DNA of 64,000 nt. Origin: Pseudomonas gingeri (GTDB taxonomy: Bacteria; Pseudomonadota; Gammaproteobacteria; Pseudomonadales; Pseudomonadaceae). Positions 1 to 7,770 of this stretch are shown piece by piece. The stretch is taken from positions 62,001-126,000 of the forward strand of contig NZ_JACAPR010000011.1 in the NCBI RefSeq assembly GCF_013385635.1. Direction: 5' to 3'. The stretch's first letter is position 1. Each line of letters begins with the position of its first letter. The notes beneath the pieces were generated by a model. That model did no database searches. It was not told where the DNA came from and saw nothing but the letters and a program-made list of their open reading frames with translations. Made by a program: the position numbers and the translations under genes.

Positions 1-112
1 TGAACTGCGTGCCAAGGTGAACGAGATCATTAGGGCCGCCAAGGCTGACGGGACGCTGGACGCGATTTCGCAAAAATGGCTGGGAGCCCCGGCTGGTGAG
101 CTTCCAGAGTAA
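1..112 (+). CDS. C-terminal end of an amino-acid ABC transporter substrate-binding protein (partial)
   Basis: The window opens inside a gene read in frame 2, with a TAA stop at 110-112. The 36 visible residues form the usual C-terminal helix of SBP_bac_3 periplasmic receptors (Lys/Ala-rich helix, then DGTLD and a QKWLG-like end). The stop lies two bases before the ATG of the MmgE/PrpD gene, so it belongs to the same operon. It presumably delivers the ligand to the two permeases at 1497-2809. The ligand cannot be read from this tail. Identification rests on 36 residues plus context. Confidence 0.75.
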   Translation, partial: ELRAKVNEIIRAAKADGTLDAISQKWLGAPAGELPE

Positions 113-114
113 CC

Positions 115-1500
115 ATGAACGACCTTATCCCAACCCTCGTTGCGCTATCGCGCTGGAGCTCGACCGTGCGCCTGGAACAGGTTCCGTCCGCGGTCCGGCA
201 CGCGGCTAAACGTTGCCTGATCGATACGCTCGGGGTCACGCTGGCCGGCAGTCACAGCGACGTCGCCACTCAGGCGCGAACGATCGGCCTCGCCGTCAGC
301 GCCACCGGGCATGCAGAATTGCTGGGGCATGCCCAGCGACTCAGCGCACCGGCAGCGGCCTTCGTCAACGCGACGGCGGGACACGCGCTGGACTTCGACG
401 ATAACTGCTACCCAGGCGTCGTCCATGGCTCGGTGGTGATCATGCCAGCGGCCCTGGCCGTGGCGCAGATGCGTGACCTGGATGGTGCGGCGTTGCTGAT
501 GGCGTTTGTAGTGGGGGCCGAGTGTGAATACGCACTGGCCAAGGCGTTGACTCGCCAGCTCTATGAGCGCCGCTGGTGGACCACCGGGTTGTTGGGCGTC
601 GTCGGGGCCTGCGCGGCGGCGTGCCACGCCCTTGGGCTGGATGCCGAACGTACCGCCTCGGCGCTGGGGATTGCACTGTCCGGCACGGCGGCCATGAAGG
701 CCTGTTTTGGCACCGATGCCAAGGCCCTGATGGCCGGGCGCACCAGCGAGGCGGGCGTGATGGCCGCGCTGTTGGCCGAGCAGGGCAGCCGCGGGCCAGT
801 GGACATCGTCGAACATGCCAATGGCCTGGCGGTAATGTTCAACGCGGGTGTGCTCAAGACGTTGCCATCTCTGGGGGAGTCCTGGAGCCTGCTTGACCCG
901 GGCGTCGACATAAAGCGCATCCCGCTTTGCCTGTCATCCCATGCCGCCGTGGATGCGCTGAAGGACATGCTCGGGAGCGGTGGGGTAGCGGTCACGGATA
1001 TCGCCGAAATTGTCTGCGACGTTCCCCCCATTGTGATCCAGAACCTGACCCATGACTTGCCCGTACAGCGCCAGCAAGCGCAATTCAGCATGCCCTTCGC
1101 CATGGCCGGCACCTGCCTGTTGGGCGACATCACCCTCGCGGCGCTGACGCCGGAAACGATCAACCGCCCGGATATGCAACGGCTGATGAAGCGGGTGCGC
1201 ATGTACAGCAGCGAGCGCTGGAACACCGAGCGGCTGGATCAGGCGCCAGAAGGTGCATGGGTCAAGGTGGTACGCAATGACGGCGGCAGCGTCGAACGGT
1301 TTTGCGCAAGGCCGCTAGGGGCGGCGCTCAACCCTCTGTCCCGGGCGCAACTGCACGACAAGTTCATGGGCTGCGCCACACCGGGAATGCCCACCGCTCA
1401 AGCGCAAGCACTGTTTGAGCATCTGGAACAGTTGGAGCGTATCCCTCGGGTTCGCCGCCTCCTGCCTTATTCACATGCGGTGGAGCAGACCGACTCATGA
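115..1500 (+). CDS. MmgE/PrpD family protein
   Basis: A 461-residue protein of the MmgE/PrpD superfamily, which includes 2-methylcitrate dehydratase and cis-aconitate decarboxylase. The length is typical. The family's helical N-terminal core is recognisable: an ALDFDD segment at residues 91-96 and a conserved His at 104 in a GVVHGS context. The family acts on small carboxylic acids by dehydration, decarboxylation or isomerisation. The substrate here is unknown, because no propionate or methylcitrate gene is nearby. It sits between the binding-protein gene and the permeases and overlaps the first permease by ATGA, so it is co-translated with an amino-acid-type importer. That suggests it processes the imported compound or a breakdown product. 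Confidence 0.85.
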   Translation: MNDLIPTLVALSRWSSTVRLEQVPSAVRHAAKRCLIDTLGVTLAGSHSDVATQARTIGLAVSATGHAELLGHAQRLSAPAAAFVNATAGHALDFDDNCYPGVVHGSVVIMPAALAVAQMRDLDGAALLMAFVVGAECEYALAKALTRQLYERRWWTTGLLGVVGACAAACHALGLDAERTASALGIALSGTAAMKACFGTDAKALMAGRTSEAGVMAALLAEQGSRGPVDIVEHANGLAVMFNAGVLKTLPSLGESWSLLDPGVDIKRIPLCLSSHAAVDALKDMLGSGGVAVTDIAEIVCDVPPIVIQNLTHDLPVQRQQAQFSMPFAMAGTCLLGDITLAALTPETINRPDMQRLMKRVRMYSSERWNTERLDQAPEGAWVKVVRNDGGSVERFCARPLGAALNPLSRAQLHDKFMGCATPGMPTAQAQALFEHLEQLERIPRVRRLLPYSHAVEQTDS

Positions 1501-2153
1501 CATTGGATTTTTCTGTGGTACTGACGCAATGGCCACTGTTGCTGAAGGGGTTGCTGTTGACGGTGTTCCTCACGCTGTTCTCGGCGATTTTCGGCACGGC
1601 ATTGGGTATCGCCTGCGGTCTGGTGCGCAGCAAAGGCCCTGGTTGGGCGCGTTGGACAGTGGGGCTGTACGTCGAGCTGATCCGCAATACACCGTTCATC
1701 ATCCAGTTGTTCTTCATCTTCTTCGGGCTGCCGGCCCTGGGGCTGAAAATGACCGCACTGGCCGCTGCGATCCTGGCCAACGTGATCAACCTGGCAGCCT
1801 ATGTCAGCGAGATTGCCCGTTCGGGGATCGAGGCGACACCTGATGGGCAAATCGAGGCGGCGCAAAGCCTGGCGCTGGACCGCTGGCAGATTTTCTCCAG
1901 GGTGATCCTGCCTCCGGCGCTCAAGCGGGTGTGGCCGGCGCTGGTTGGCCAGATGGTGATCATCATGCTCGGGTCGGCCGTGTGCAGCCAGATCTCCACC
2001 GAAGAACTGACCTACGCCGCCAATCAGATCGCCAGCAACTCGTTCCGTAATTTCGAAACCTACATCGTGGTAGCGGGCCTGTACCTGCTGCTGGCCATCG
2101 CCTTGCGCCGCCTGCTGAACTGGGTCGGTCCGCGTTTTATCTTCGGTCGCTGA
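1497..2153 (+). CDS. Polar amino-acid ABC transporter permease (HisM/GlnP type), first subunit
   Basis: An inner-membrane permease of 218 residues with about five hydrophobic segments. The EAA coupling loop is visible around residues 119-140 (EAAQSLALDRW, then VILPPALK). An RNTPFIIQLFF motif near residue 63 is typical of His/Glu/Arg-type permeases. The start overlaps the upstream stop by 4 nt (ATGA). With the second permease and the ATPase it forms a standard PAAT-family importer; the two permeases are expected to heterodimerise. Confidence 0.92.
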   Translation: MTLDFSVVLTQWPLLLKGLLLTVFLTLFSAIFGTALGIACGLVRSKGPGWARWTVGLYVELIRNTPFIIQLFFIFFGLPALGLKMTALAAAILANVINLAAYVSEIARSGIEATPDGQIEAAQSLALDRWQIFSRVILPPALKRVWPALVGQMVIIMLGSAVCSQISTEELTYAANQIASNSFRNFETYIVVAGLYLLLAIALRRLLNWVGPRFIFGR

Positions 2154-2164
2154 GGGAAAACACC

Positions 2165-2809
2165 ATGTTCGAATTCTCCGCCTGGGATATCGCCCGCAAC
2201 CTGTTGCTGGCCATGCGCTGGACCATTGGCCTGTCGCTGATCGCGTTTATCGGCGGTGGCCTGGTGGGCGCGCTGTTGGTGGTCATGCGCCTGACCGGCA
2301 GCCGCCTGGTGCGCGGGCTGGTGATGTTGTACGTCCAGTTGTTCCAGGGCACGCCGCTGCTGTTGCAATTGTTTCTGGTGTATTTCGGCCTAGCCATGTT
2401 CGGTGTCAGAACGACCCCGTTGATGGCCGCGTCGGTGTGTCTGACCCTTTACGCCAGTGCCTACCTCACCGAGATCTGGCGGGGCAGCATCGAGTCTGTC
2501 GACCACGGCCAGTGGGAAGCTTCCGCCAGCCTGGCGCTGAGCTTCAGCGAACAGATGCGTTACGTGATTCTGCCCCAGGCGATGCGCGCCGGCATCGCGC
2601 CCACCGTTGGCTTCATGGTGCAGGTGGTCAAGGCTACGGCGCTGACCTCGGTCATCGGTTTCGTCGAAATGACCCGCGCCGGGCAGATCATCACCAATGC
2701 CACCTTCCAACCGTTCCTCATCTATGGCTCGGTCGCGCTGATGTACTTCGCGCTGTGCTTTCCGCTGTCGTGGTACAGCCGCGTACTTGAACAGAAACTT
2801 CGCCGATAG
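2165..2809 (+). CDS. Polar amino-acid ABC transporter permease, second subunit
   Basis: A 214-residue permease, paralogous to the preceding one. It has an FQGTPLLLQLF motif near residue 60 and an EAA loop near residues 118-138 (EASASLALSF, then VILPQAMR). It starts 11 nt after the first permease, and a GAGGGAAA stretch serves as ribosome-binding site. Having two unequal permeases is normal for PAAT transporters of basic amino acids, opines or guanidino compounds, so it does not identify the ligand. Confidence 0.92.
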   Translation: MFEFSAWDIARNLLLAMRWTIGLSLIAFIGGGLVGALLVVMRLTGSRLVRGLVMLYVQLFQGTPLLLQLFLVYFGLAMFGVRTTPLMAASVCLTLYASAYLTEIWRGSIESVDHGQWEASASLALSFSEQMRYVILPQAMRAGIAPTVGFMVQVVKATALTSVIGFVEMTRAGQIITNATFQPFLIYGSVALMYFALCFPLSWYSRVLEQKLRR

Positions 2810-2821
2810 GGGCTTGCCGAT

Positions 2822-3589
2822 ATGAATCCCTCCCACACCCATGACCCCAGGGCTGACTTTGCCCTGGTCGATATTCGCGGCCTGCGCAAACGCTTTGGTA
2901 GCAACGAGGTCCTCAAGGGCATCAACCTGCAGATCGCCCGCAAGGAAGTGGTCTGCATCATCGGCAAGAGCGGTTCCGGCAAGAGCACGCTGCTGCGCTG
3001 CCTGAACGGGCTGGAAACCTTCCAGGAAGGCAGCGTTGTGGTCGATGGCCAATCGATCCGTCACGATGACCGCCAGGCCATGCGCGAGTTGCGGCAGAAC
3101 GTCGGGATGATTTTCCAGGGCTTCAATCTGTTCCCGCACCTGAGCGCCGGGCAGAACGTGATGCTCGCTCCGCGCCTGGTGCAGAAAGCATCCCGTGCCG
3201 GCGCCGAACAACAGGCCCGCAAATTACTCGATCGTGTAGGGCTGGGTGAACGTTTTGATGCCTTCCCCGACCAGCTTTCCGGCGGCCAGCAGCAACGTGT
3301 TGCGATCGCCCGCTCCCTGGCGATGAACCCCCACGTATTGCTCTGCGACGAGATCACTTCAGCCCTGGACCCCGAACTGGTCGGCGAGGTGCTGAGCGTC
3401 GTCGAAGGGCTCGCCAAAGAGGGCATGACGCTGATCATGGTCACCCACGAAATGGCCTTTGCGCGCCGGGTCAGCGACCGGGTGATTTTCATGCATCAAG
3501 GCCTGGTTCATGAGGCCGGCGACCCCGAGACCCTGTTCACCACCCCGAAAACCGCTGAGTTGCGACGTTTCCTGTCCATGGAAAGTTGA
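2822..3589 (+). CDS. Polar amino-acid ABC transporter ATP-binding protein (GlnQ/HisP type)
   Basis: A 255-residue ABC ATPase. Walker A GKSGSGKST is at residues 48-56, signature LSGGQQQR near 155, Walker B LLCDE with the catalytic Glu followed by ITSALDPE near 178, and the switch His in MVTHEM near 208. ALDPE after Walker B is characteristic of the PAAT ATPases. It lies 12 nt after the second permease and completes the importer. The gene is full length and intact. Confidence 0.95.
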   Translation: MNPSHTHDPRADFALVDIRGLRKRFGSNEVLKGINLQIARKEVVCIIGKSGSGKSTLLRCLNGLETFQEGSVVVDGQSIRHDDRQAMRELRQNVGMIFQGFNLFPHLSAGQNVMLAPRLVQKASRAGAEQQARKLLDRVGLGERFDAFPDQLSGGQQQRVAIARSLAMNPHVLLCDEITSALDPELVGEVLSVVEGLAKEGMTLIMVTHEMAFARRVSDRVIFMHQGLVHEAGDPETLFTTPKTAELRRFLSMES

Positions 3590-3651
3590 TCGCCCAGCCC
3601 GTGATTTCACGTATTCGCCCTGCCTTCCCACTGCCCGTTCAGGAGACACCC

Positions 3652-4617
3652 ATGGATTTTCCATTGACCGTACCGCCGTCCAAAAAACACCAGAGCTTTC
3701 TGTGGTCGCCGATCTGCACCGACCTCGATCAGCTCGACGCTCACGTCGCGATTATCGGCATGCCTTTCGGCAAGGCCTACGTGGCAGAACACATCACCAA
3801 TGATCAAAGCCGGGCACCGGACGCCATTCGTGCCATGAGCGACCGAATCTGCCGTGCGCTGCACCATTACGACTTCGACGTAGGAGGCCCGATCTACGAC
3901 AACCGTGCGTTGAAAGTCGTCGACTGCGGCAACGTGCCCGCCGACCCGGGCGACCTGAGCAGCCATGGCGTGCGGGCCGAGCAGGCGGTACGCAAGATCC
4001 TCGAGGCGGGCGCCATGCCGATTGTACTGGGCGGTGATCATAGTATCCCGATCCCGATTCTGCGGGCCTATGAGGGCCGGGGGCCGATCACCCTCATTCA
4101 CATCGACGCGCACCTCGATTGGCGTGATGAAATCAACGGCGTGCGCGACGGCCTGTCCAGTCCGATCCGCCGTGCCTCGGAGATGGAGCATATCGGCGAA
4201 ATCTTCCAGATCGGCCTGCGTGCCCAAGGCAGCGGCCGGCAGACGGATTTCCAGGCGGCGGTGGACTATGGCGCACACCTGATCACCGCCTATGAGGTGC
4301 ATGACAACGGTATGCAGTCGGTGCTGGATCGGATTCCCGACAACGGCAACTACTACCTGACCATTGATGCCGACGGCCTCGACCCGTCGATCATGCCCGG
4401 TGTCGCCGGTCCTGCGCTAGGAGGCGTCACCTACGTGCAAATGCGCAAGCTGATTCATGGCCTGGTCAACAAAGGTAAGGTCGTCGGCATGGACATCGTC
4501 GAAATCACGCCCACGACCGACGTCAACAACATCAGTTGCATCACCGCAGGCCGCCTGATCGTGAACCTGATCGGTGCCGCTGTTCGCGCGGATTATTTCG
4601 ACGCGCCGACGCTGTAA
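3652..4617 (+). CDS. Ureohydrolase family protein (agmatinase/guanidino-acid hydrolase type)
   Basis: The ATG at 3652 is preferred because AGGAG lies at 3641-3645; this gives 321 residues, a normal agmatinase length. All six binuclear manganese ligands expected for ureohydrolases are present: H130 (GGDHS), D152, H154 and D156 (DAHLD), and D239 and D241 (DADGLDP). The family hydrolyses guanidino groups to urea plus an amine, on substrates such as agmatine, guanidinobutyrate or guanidinopropionate. Placed 62 nt after an amino-acid importer, it suggests that the imported compound carries or yields a guanidino or ureido group. No urease or arginine decarboxylase gene is in the window. The exact substrate cannot be read by eye. 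Confidence 0.88.
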   Translation: MDFPLTVPPSKKHQSFLWSPICTDLDQLDAHVAIIGMPFGKAYVAEHITNDQSRAPDAIRAMSDRICRALHHYDFDVGGPIYDNRALKVVDCGNVPADPGDLSSHGVRAEQAVRKILEAGAMPIVLGGDHSIPIPILRAYEGRGPITLIHIDAHLDWRDEINGVRDGLSSPIRRASEMEHIGEIFQIGLRAQGSGRQTDFQAAVDYGAHLITAYEVHDNGMQSVLDRIPDNGNYYLTIDADGLDPSIMPGVAGPALGGVTYVQMRKLIHGLVNKGKVVGMDIVEITPTTDVNNISCITAGRLIVNLIGAAVRADYFDAPTL

Positions 4618-4699
4618 TTTCAAGCCGTTTCCGGATCCAGCCCACGGTCGGAAGCGGTGCTTCCCCATTACTTTTCTTGTCGATAAAGCCAGGTCCATC

Positions 4700-5110
4700 A
4701 TGCCGACTCACACACGTATCCGAATGTTCAACACCAAGGACACCTACCCCAATCAGTCTCTGGACAATGACCTCTGCCAGGCCGTTCGCGCCGGTAACAC
4801 GGTTTACGTCAGGGGCCAATTGGGCACCGACTTCGACGGCAATTTAATCGGCCTGGGTGATGCCGGGGCGCAGGCCGAGCAGGCCATGAAAAACGTCAAG
4901 CAACTGCTTGAAGAAGCCGGCAGTCAACTGCAGGATATTGTGAAAATCACCATTTACCTGATCGACCCACGCTACCGGGAAGAGGTTTACCTGATCGTCG
5001 GAAAATGGCTCAAGGGTGTGTTCCCTATCTCCACCGGGTTGGTGGTCTCTGCATTGGGCCAGCCGCAATGGTTGATGGAAATCGACGTGATTGCGGTGAT
5101 CCCTGGCTGA
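4700..5110 (+). CDS. Rid family protein lacking the imine-deaminase arginine
   Basis: The ATG at 4700 gives 136 residues, the usual YjgF/YER057c/UK114 length. The family fold is recognisable in VRGQLG, the central helix ending in DIVKITIYLID, and the C-terminal MEIDVIAV strand. Canonical RidA uses an Arg in an F-P-A-R-S motif to deaminate enamines and imines. Here the equivalent stretch reads F-P-I-S-T, so the Arg is replaced by Ser. That places it with the Arg-less Rid subgroups, which lack classic deaminase activity and occur in catabolic operons. It is the last gene of the transport operon, 82 nt after the ureohydrolase. Confidence 0.85.
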   Translation: MPTHTRIRMFNTKDTYPNQSLDNDLCQAVRAGNTVYVRGQLGTDFDGNLIGLGDAGAQAEQAMKNVKQLLEEAGSQLQDIVKITIYLIDPRYREEVYLIVGKWLKGVFPISTGLVVSALGQPQWLMEIDVIAVIPG

Positions 5111-5298
5111 GAAACTTCAGGTTCCCGCCCAGACACTGCCGGTGGGCATCGTGCGATGGGCGGGAGTCGATCTCTTCACCCGCATGATGGTTTGCCTGAC
5201 TCGATAAGCACTCGCTAGCCCGGTGCATTTTTTCCATTGATGGGTTTGTCCAGACCCTCCGTCCGAGGGGCTGGCGGCATGAATAGAACCCTCAACGT

Positions 5299-5403
5299 TC
5301 AGCCTGGACCAGGGCGGTGCGCATAAAGTCGCGGTCCTTGAGCACAATACAGCTGATTGCGTTTGGCGGCTTCGCGGTGATCAGATGCGGATGAAATAAT
5401 CAT
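5299..5403 (-). pseudogene. Possible remnant of an FMN-dependent L-lactate dehydrogenase-like start
   Basis: In the 425-base stretch between 5111 and 5535, the minus strand holds an ATG (5403-5401) with GAGG about ten bases upstream. The peptide begins MIISSASDHREAAKRN, closely resembling the N-terminus of LldD-type alpha-hydroxyacid dehydrogenases. The resemblance stops after about 17 residues, and a TGA follows at 5301-5299. No further LldD sequence was found downstream. I read it as a decayed gene start divergent from the LysR gene at 5536. The match is short, so chance cannot be excluded. Nothing else was recognised in 5111-5535. Confidence 0.35.
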
Positions 5404-5535
5404 GTCAGTCATTCCTCGTGATTCAAGTGGACTCGGCGACCGCGTTATGTCGCTGAGGCAGGTTCACAACAGGGAAAACTCTGGCATGATAAAAACAACT
5501 TTTACGCCTTCAATTAAGTTGTAAATGGAATACAT

Positions 5536-6429
5536 ATGAACCTGAGAACGTTGCGAGCCTTTGTCGAAGTTGTGCGTCAAGGAGGGTTCTCTCAGGCGGC
5601 GGAAGTGGTGTCCTTGACTCAGTCAACTGTCAGTAAAGCGGTGAAAACGCTTGAGGATGAATTGGGCACTCCGCTGTTTAACCGCATCGGCCACAAGAGT
5701 GAATTGACGGCGGCCGGAGAGATTGCCTATCGCCGCGCCCTGGTGCTGCTGGCCGAGCGCAGAGACTTGATTGCCGAGATCAACGATTTGCGCGGCTTGA
5801 AGCGTGGGATGTTGCGCCTGGGTTTGCCGCCGGTGGGTTGCGGTGTGTTGTTTGCGGAAATGTTTGCCACCTATCGCAGCCGCTATCCGGATATCGACAT
5901 CGAACTGGTCGAGCACGGCAGTAAAAAACTGCGCGAGTGCCTGGAGGCGGGAGAGGTGGACCTTGCCGCCCTGTTGATACCGGTGGACGAGGCGTTCGAC
6001 TATCAGGAAGTACGTAGCGAACCGCTGGTGGTGGTGTTGCCCGTCGACCATCCGCTCGCACGATGCCAACATGTCGACTTCTCCGCACTGGCAGACTCAC
6101 CGTTTATCTTGTTCGAGGCGGGATTTGCGTTGAACGCATTGATCATGGCTGCTTGTGAACGCAAGGGGGTGGTGCCGCGTGTTACAGCGCGTAGTGGGCA
6201 AATCGACTTTATCGTCGATCTGGTAGCGGCAGGCTTGGGTGTCGCGTTTTTACCGCGCATGCTTGCACACAAACATGAGCATGCAGGTATTGCCCTGGTC
6301 CCCCTGGATGAGCCGCAGACCGATTGGCATATTGCCTTGGCCTGGCGTGCCAGTGCGCATTTGCCACCGGCGGCCAGGGCTTGGCTGGACTTGGCGAAAG
6401 AGATGAATAGAGCGGTGCACCCTGGGTAA
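5536..6429 (+). CDS. LysR family transcriptional regulator
   Basis: A 297-residue LysR protein with its winged helix-turn-helix in the first 60 residues (FVEVVRQGGFSQAAEV, then TQSTVSKAVKTLEDELG). A substrate-binding domain follows from about residue 90 (RLGLPPVG). The length is typical. It follows the transport/ureohydrolase operon on the same strand after a 425-base gap. It may control that operon or the decayed gene on its other side. The effector is unknown. Confidence 0.9.
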   Translation: MNLRTLRAFVEVVRQGGFSQAAEVVSLTQSTVSKAVKTLEDELGTPLFNRIGHKSELTAAGEIAYRRALVLLAERRDLIAEINDLRGLKRGMLRLGLPPVGCGVLFAEMFATYRSRYPDIDIELVEHGSKKLRECLEAGEVDLAALLIPVDEAFDYQEVRSEPLVVVLPVDHPLARCQHVDFSALADSPFILFEAGFALNALIMAACERKGVVPRVTARSGQIDFIVDLVAAGLGVAFLPRMLAHKHEHAGIALVPLDEPQTDWHIALAWRASAHLPPAARAWLDLAKEMNRAVHPG

Positions 6430-6446
6430 AGACTTATCCTGGGTGC
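6417..6446 (+). terminator. Terminator-like hairpin overlapping the LysR stop codon
   Basis: Arms at 6417-6429 and 6434-6446 can pair over 12 of 13 positions, with one T:T mismatch, one G:T wobble and a four-base AGAC loop. The 5' arm contains the TAA stop of the LysR gene. There is no T-run afterwards, so intrinsic termination is uncertain; it may only protect the mRNA 3' end. Confidence 0.4.
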
Positions 6447-6731
6447 AAGGTGCGGGCCTTAGTGAGTGCGCATGCCCGCAGCGTACATCAACAGATGCAA
6501 CCCGGTGGCGATCGCCCCAGGACCAGCACGCTGCCGCCCCATGGCACTCAGATTTATATGCTCGATAAAACGACTTTTATAACTTCTTGCAAGTCATGAT
6601 TGGAATGCTGCGGAAGGCTGAAGCAGCGCAACACCGTGGGTGAGTGTTTTTTTTCGGCTTGTGAAGCGTGAGCGGACCCAGTGAAGACGGTGTGAGGAGC
6701 CCGGAGAGGCGGCCGTTCTCGAAACGTGTAG
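6447..6731. other. Gene-poor interval between two regulator genes
   Basis: No convincing gene was found here. A minus-strand frame ending at a TAA (6461-6459) has a plausible hydrophobic tail (GAIATGLHLLMYAAG) but no recognisable start or family. It could be the eroded C-terminus of a membrane protein. Confidence 0.3.
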
Positions 6732-7631
6732 CTAGCGTCTCGCATCGGCCTGATCTGTTCCGCCTGACGGGTCAAATTCGGTCACCAGGTATTCAATCAC
6801 CTTGCTCACTCGCGCGGTGTGGCGCAGGTCTTTGTGGGTTACCAACCAGACATCGTAGGTATGTGATCGGGTTCGCTCCGGCCAGACCTGAAGCAGTCCG
6901 GCGCGCTCGCCCATATACAAGGGGATCTCCCCCAACCCAAGCCCTGCCGACAGTGCCGTACGCACCAGCAAACTGCTATTGGCGCTGGCAACCATGCGCG
7001 CACCTGGAACTGCTTCCTGCGCCAAGTTGTAGCGCTCACCAGTGTCCACATGGGCCTGAAACGCAACGATATCATGGCCGGCGAATCCGGTACCCGCTTT
7101 CGGCGTGCCGTTACGCTCCAGATATTGGCGTGAGGCGAATAGTCCGATCGGCCAACTGGCCAGACGACGTACCAGAAGATCGGGATTGTCAGGCTTGATT
7201 GTACGGATGGCGATGTCCGCTTCACGTTTGGCCAGATTAAGTGCCTCGACCCCGGATTTGATCTCCACCCGAACATCCGGGTATGCAGCATGGAGTCGGG
7301 CAATGGCAGGGATCACGAAGTCCACGGCAAGGGAGTCTGTTGAAGCAATACGCACCAGGCCCGTGGCGCGCTCGTCCAGCCCTTCGATACGGCGCTGTAG
7401 TTCGTTGCCAGCCTGCTCCATTTTCTCTGCGGCATCCAATGCGGCTTCCCCGGCGGGGGTCAGCGTGTACCCGTCTGAAGCTCGCAAAAACAGGGTGGCC
7501 TTCAACGCACGTTCCAGTGCAACGATTCGTCTTCCTACTGTCGCCTGATCGACATTCAATACGCGCGCGGCGCCTCGCAGTGTCGATACGCGTGCCAGCG
7601 TGAGGAAAAACCGTGCGTCATCCCAATTCAT
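6732..7631 (-). CDS. LysR family transcriptional regulator
   Basis: The preferred ATG at 7631 is preceded by GGAG at suitable spacing, giving 299 residues; an in-frame ATG at 7652 would add seven. The N-terminal helix-turn-helix (MNWDDARFFLTLARV, then DQATVGRRIVALERAL) and the effector domain (STDSLAVDFVIP) place it in the LysR branch that often sits divergent from a single oxidoreductase gene. That arrangement is seen here: the quinone oxidoreductase gene at 7771 diverges from it across a 139-base gap containing two palindromes. It probably controls that gene. Confidence 0.9.
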   Translation of the reverse strand: MNWDDARFFLTLARVSTLRGAARVLNVDQATVGRRIVALERALKATLFLRASDGYTLTPAGEAALDAAEKMEQAGNELQRRIEGLDERATGLVRIASTDSLAVDFVIPAIARLHAAYPDVRVEIKSGVEALNLAKREADIAIRTIKPDNPDLLVRRLASWPIGLFASRQYLERNGTPKAGTGFAGHDIVAFQAHVDTGERYNLAQEAVPGARMVASANSSLLVRTALSAGLGLGEIPLYMGERAGLLQVWPERTRSHTYDVWLVTHKDLRHTARVSKVIEYLVTEFDPSGGTDQADARR

Positions 7632-7647
7632 AGGGTTCTCCAGGTGC

Positions 7648-7700
7648 TGCATTTATGCATCGTTGGTGTGCTTAATGGCTGCATTATTTCACGTGTGAAA
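7648..7700. promoter_or_regulatory. Two palindromes in the LysR/quinone oxidoreductase divergent promoter
   Basis: TGCAT-TT-ATGCA lies at 7648-7659 and TTTCAC-GT-GTGAAA at 7687-7700. Both are perfect inverted repeats with two-base centres between divergent genes. They are candidate operator sites for the adjacent LysR protein. The second, midway between the genes, is the better candidate. Functional assignment is inferred from position only. Confidence 0.4.
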
Positions 7701-7770
7701 GACCGTATGCTGAATGCCTTCAACGGGTCGATGTCACAGCCTGTACATACTTTCTCAATGAGGTGTATCC

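Noticed and set aside
5285-5400. Minus-strand frame ending KDRDFMRTALVQAER
   Set aside because: It looked like a regulator C-terminus, but it overlaps the LldD-like start in another frame and has no start codon of its own.
6459-6590. Possible C-terminal remnant of a membrane protein on the minus strand
   Set aside because: Only about 25 residues look hydrophobic and ordered, there is no start or family match, and chance is sufficient.
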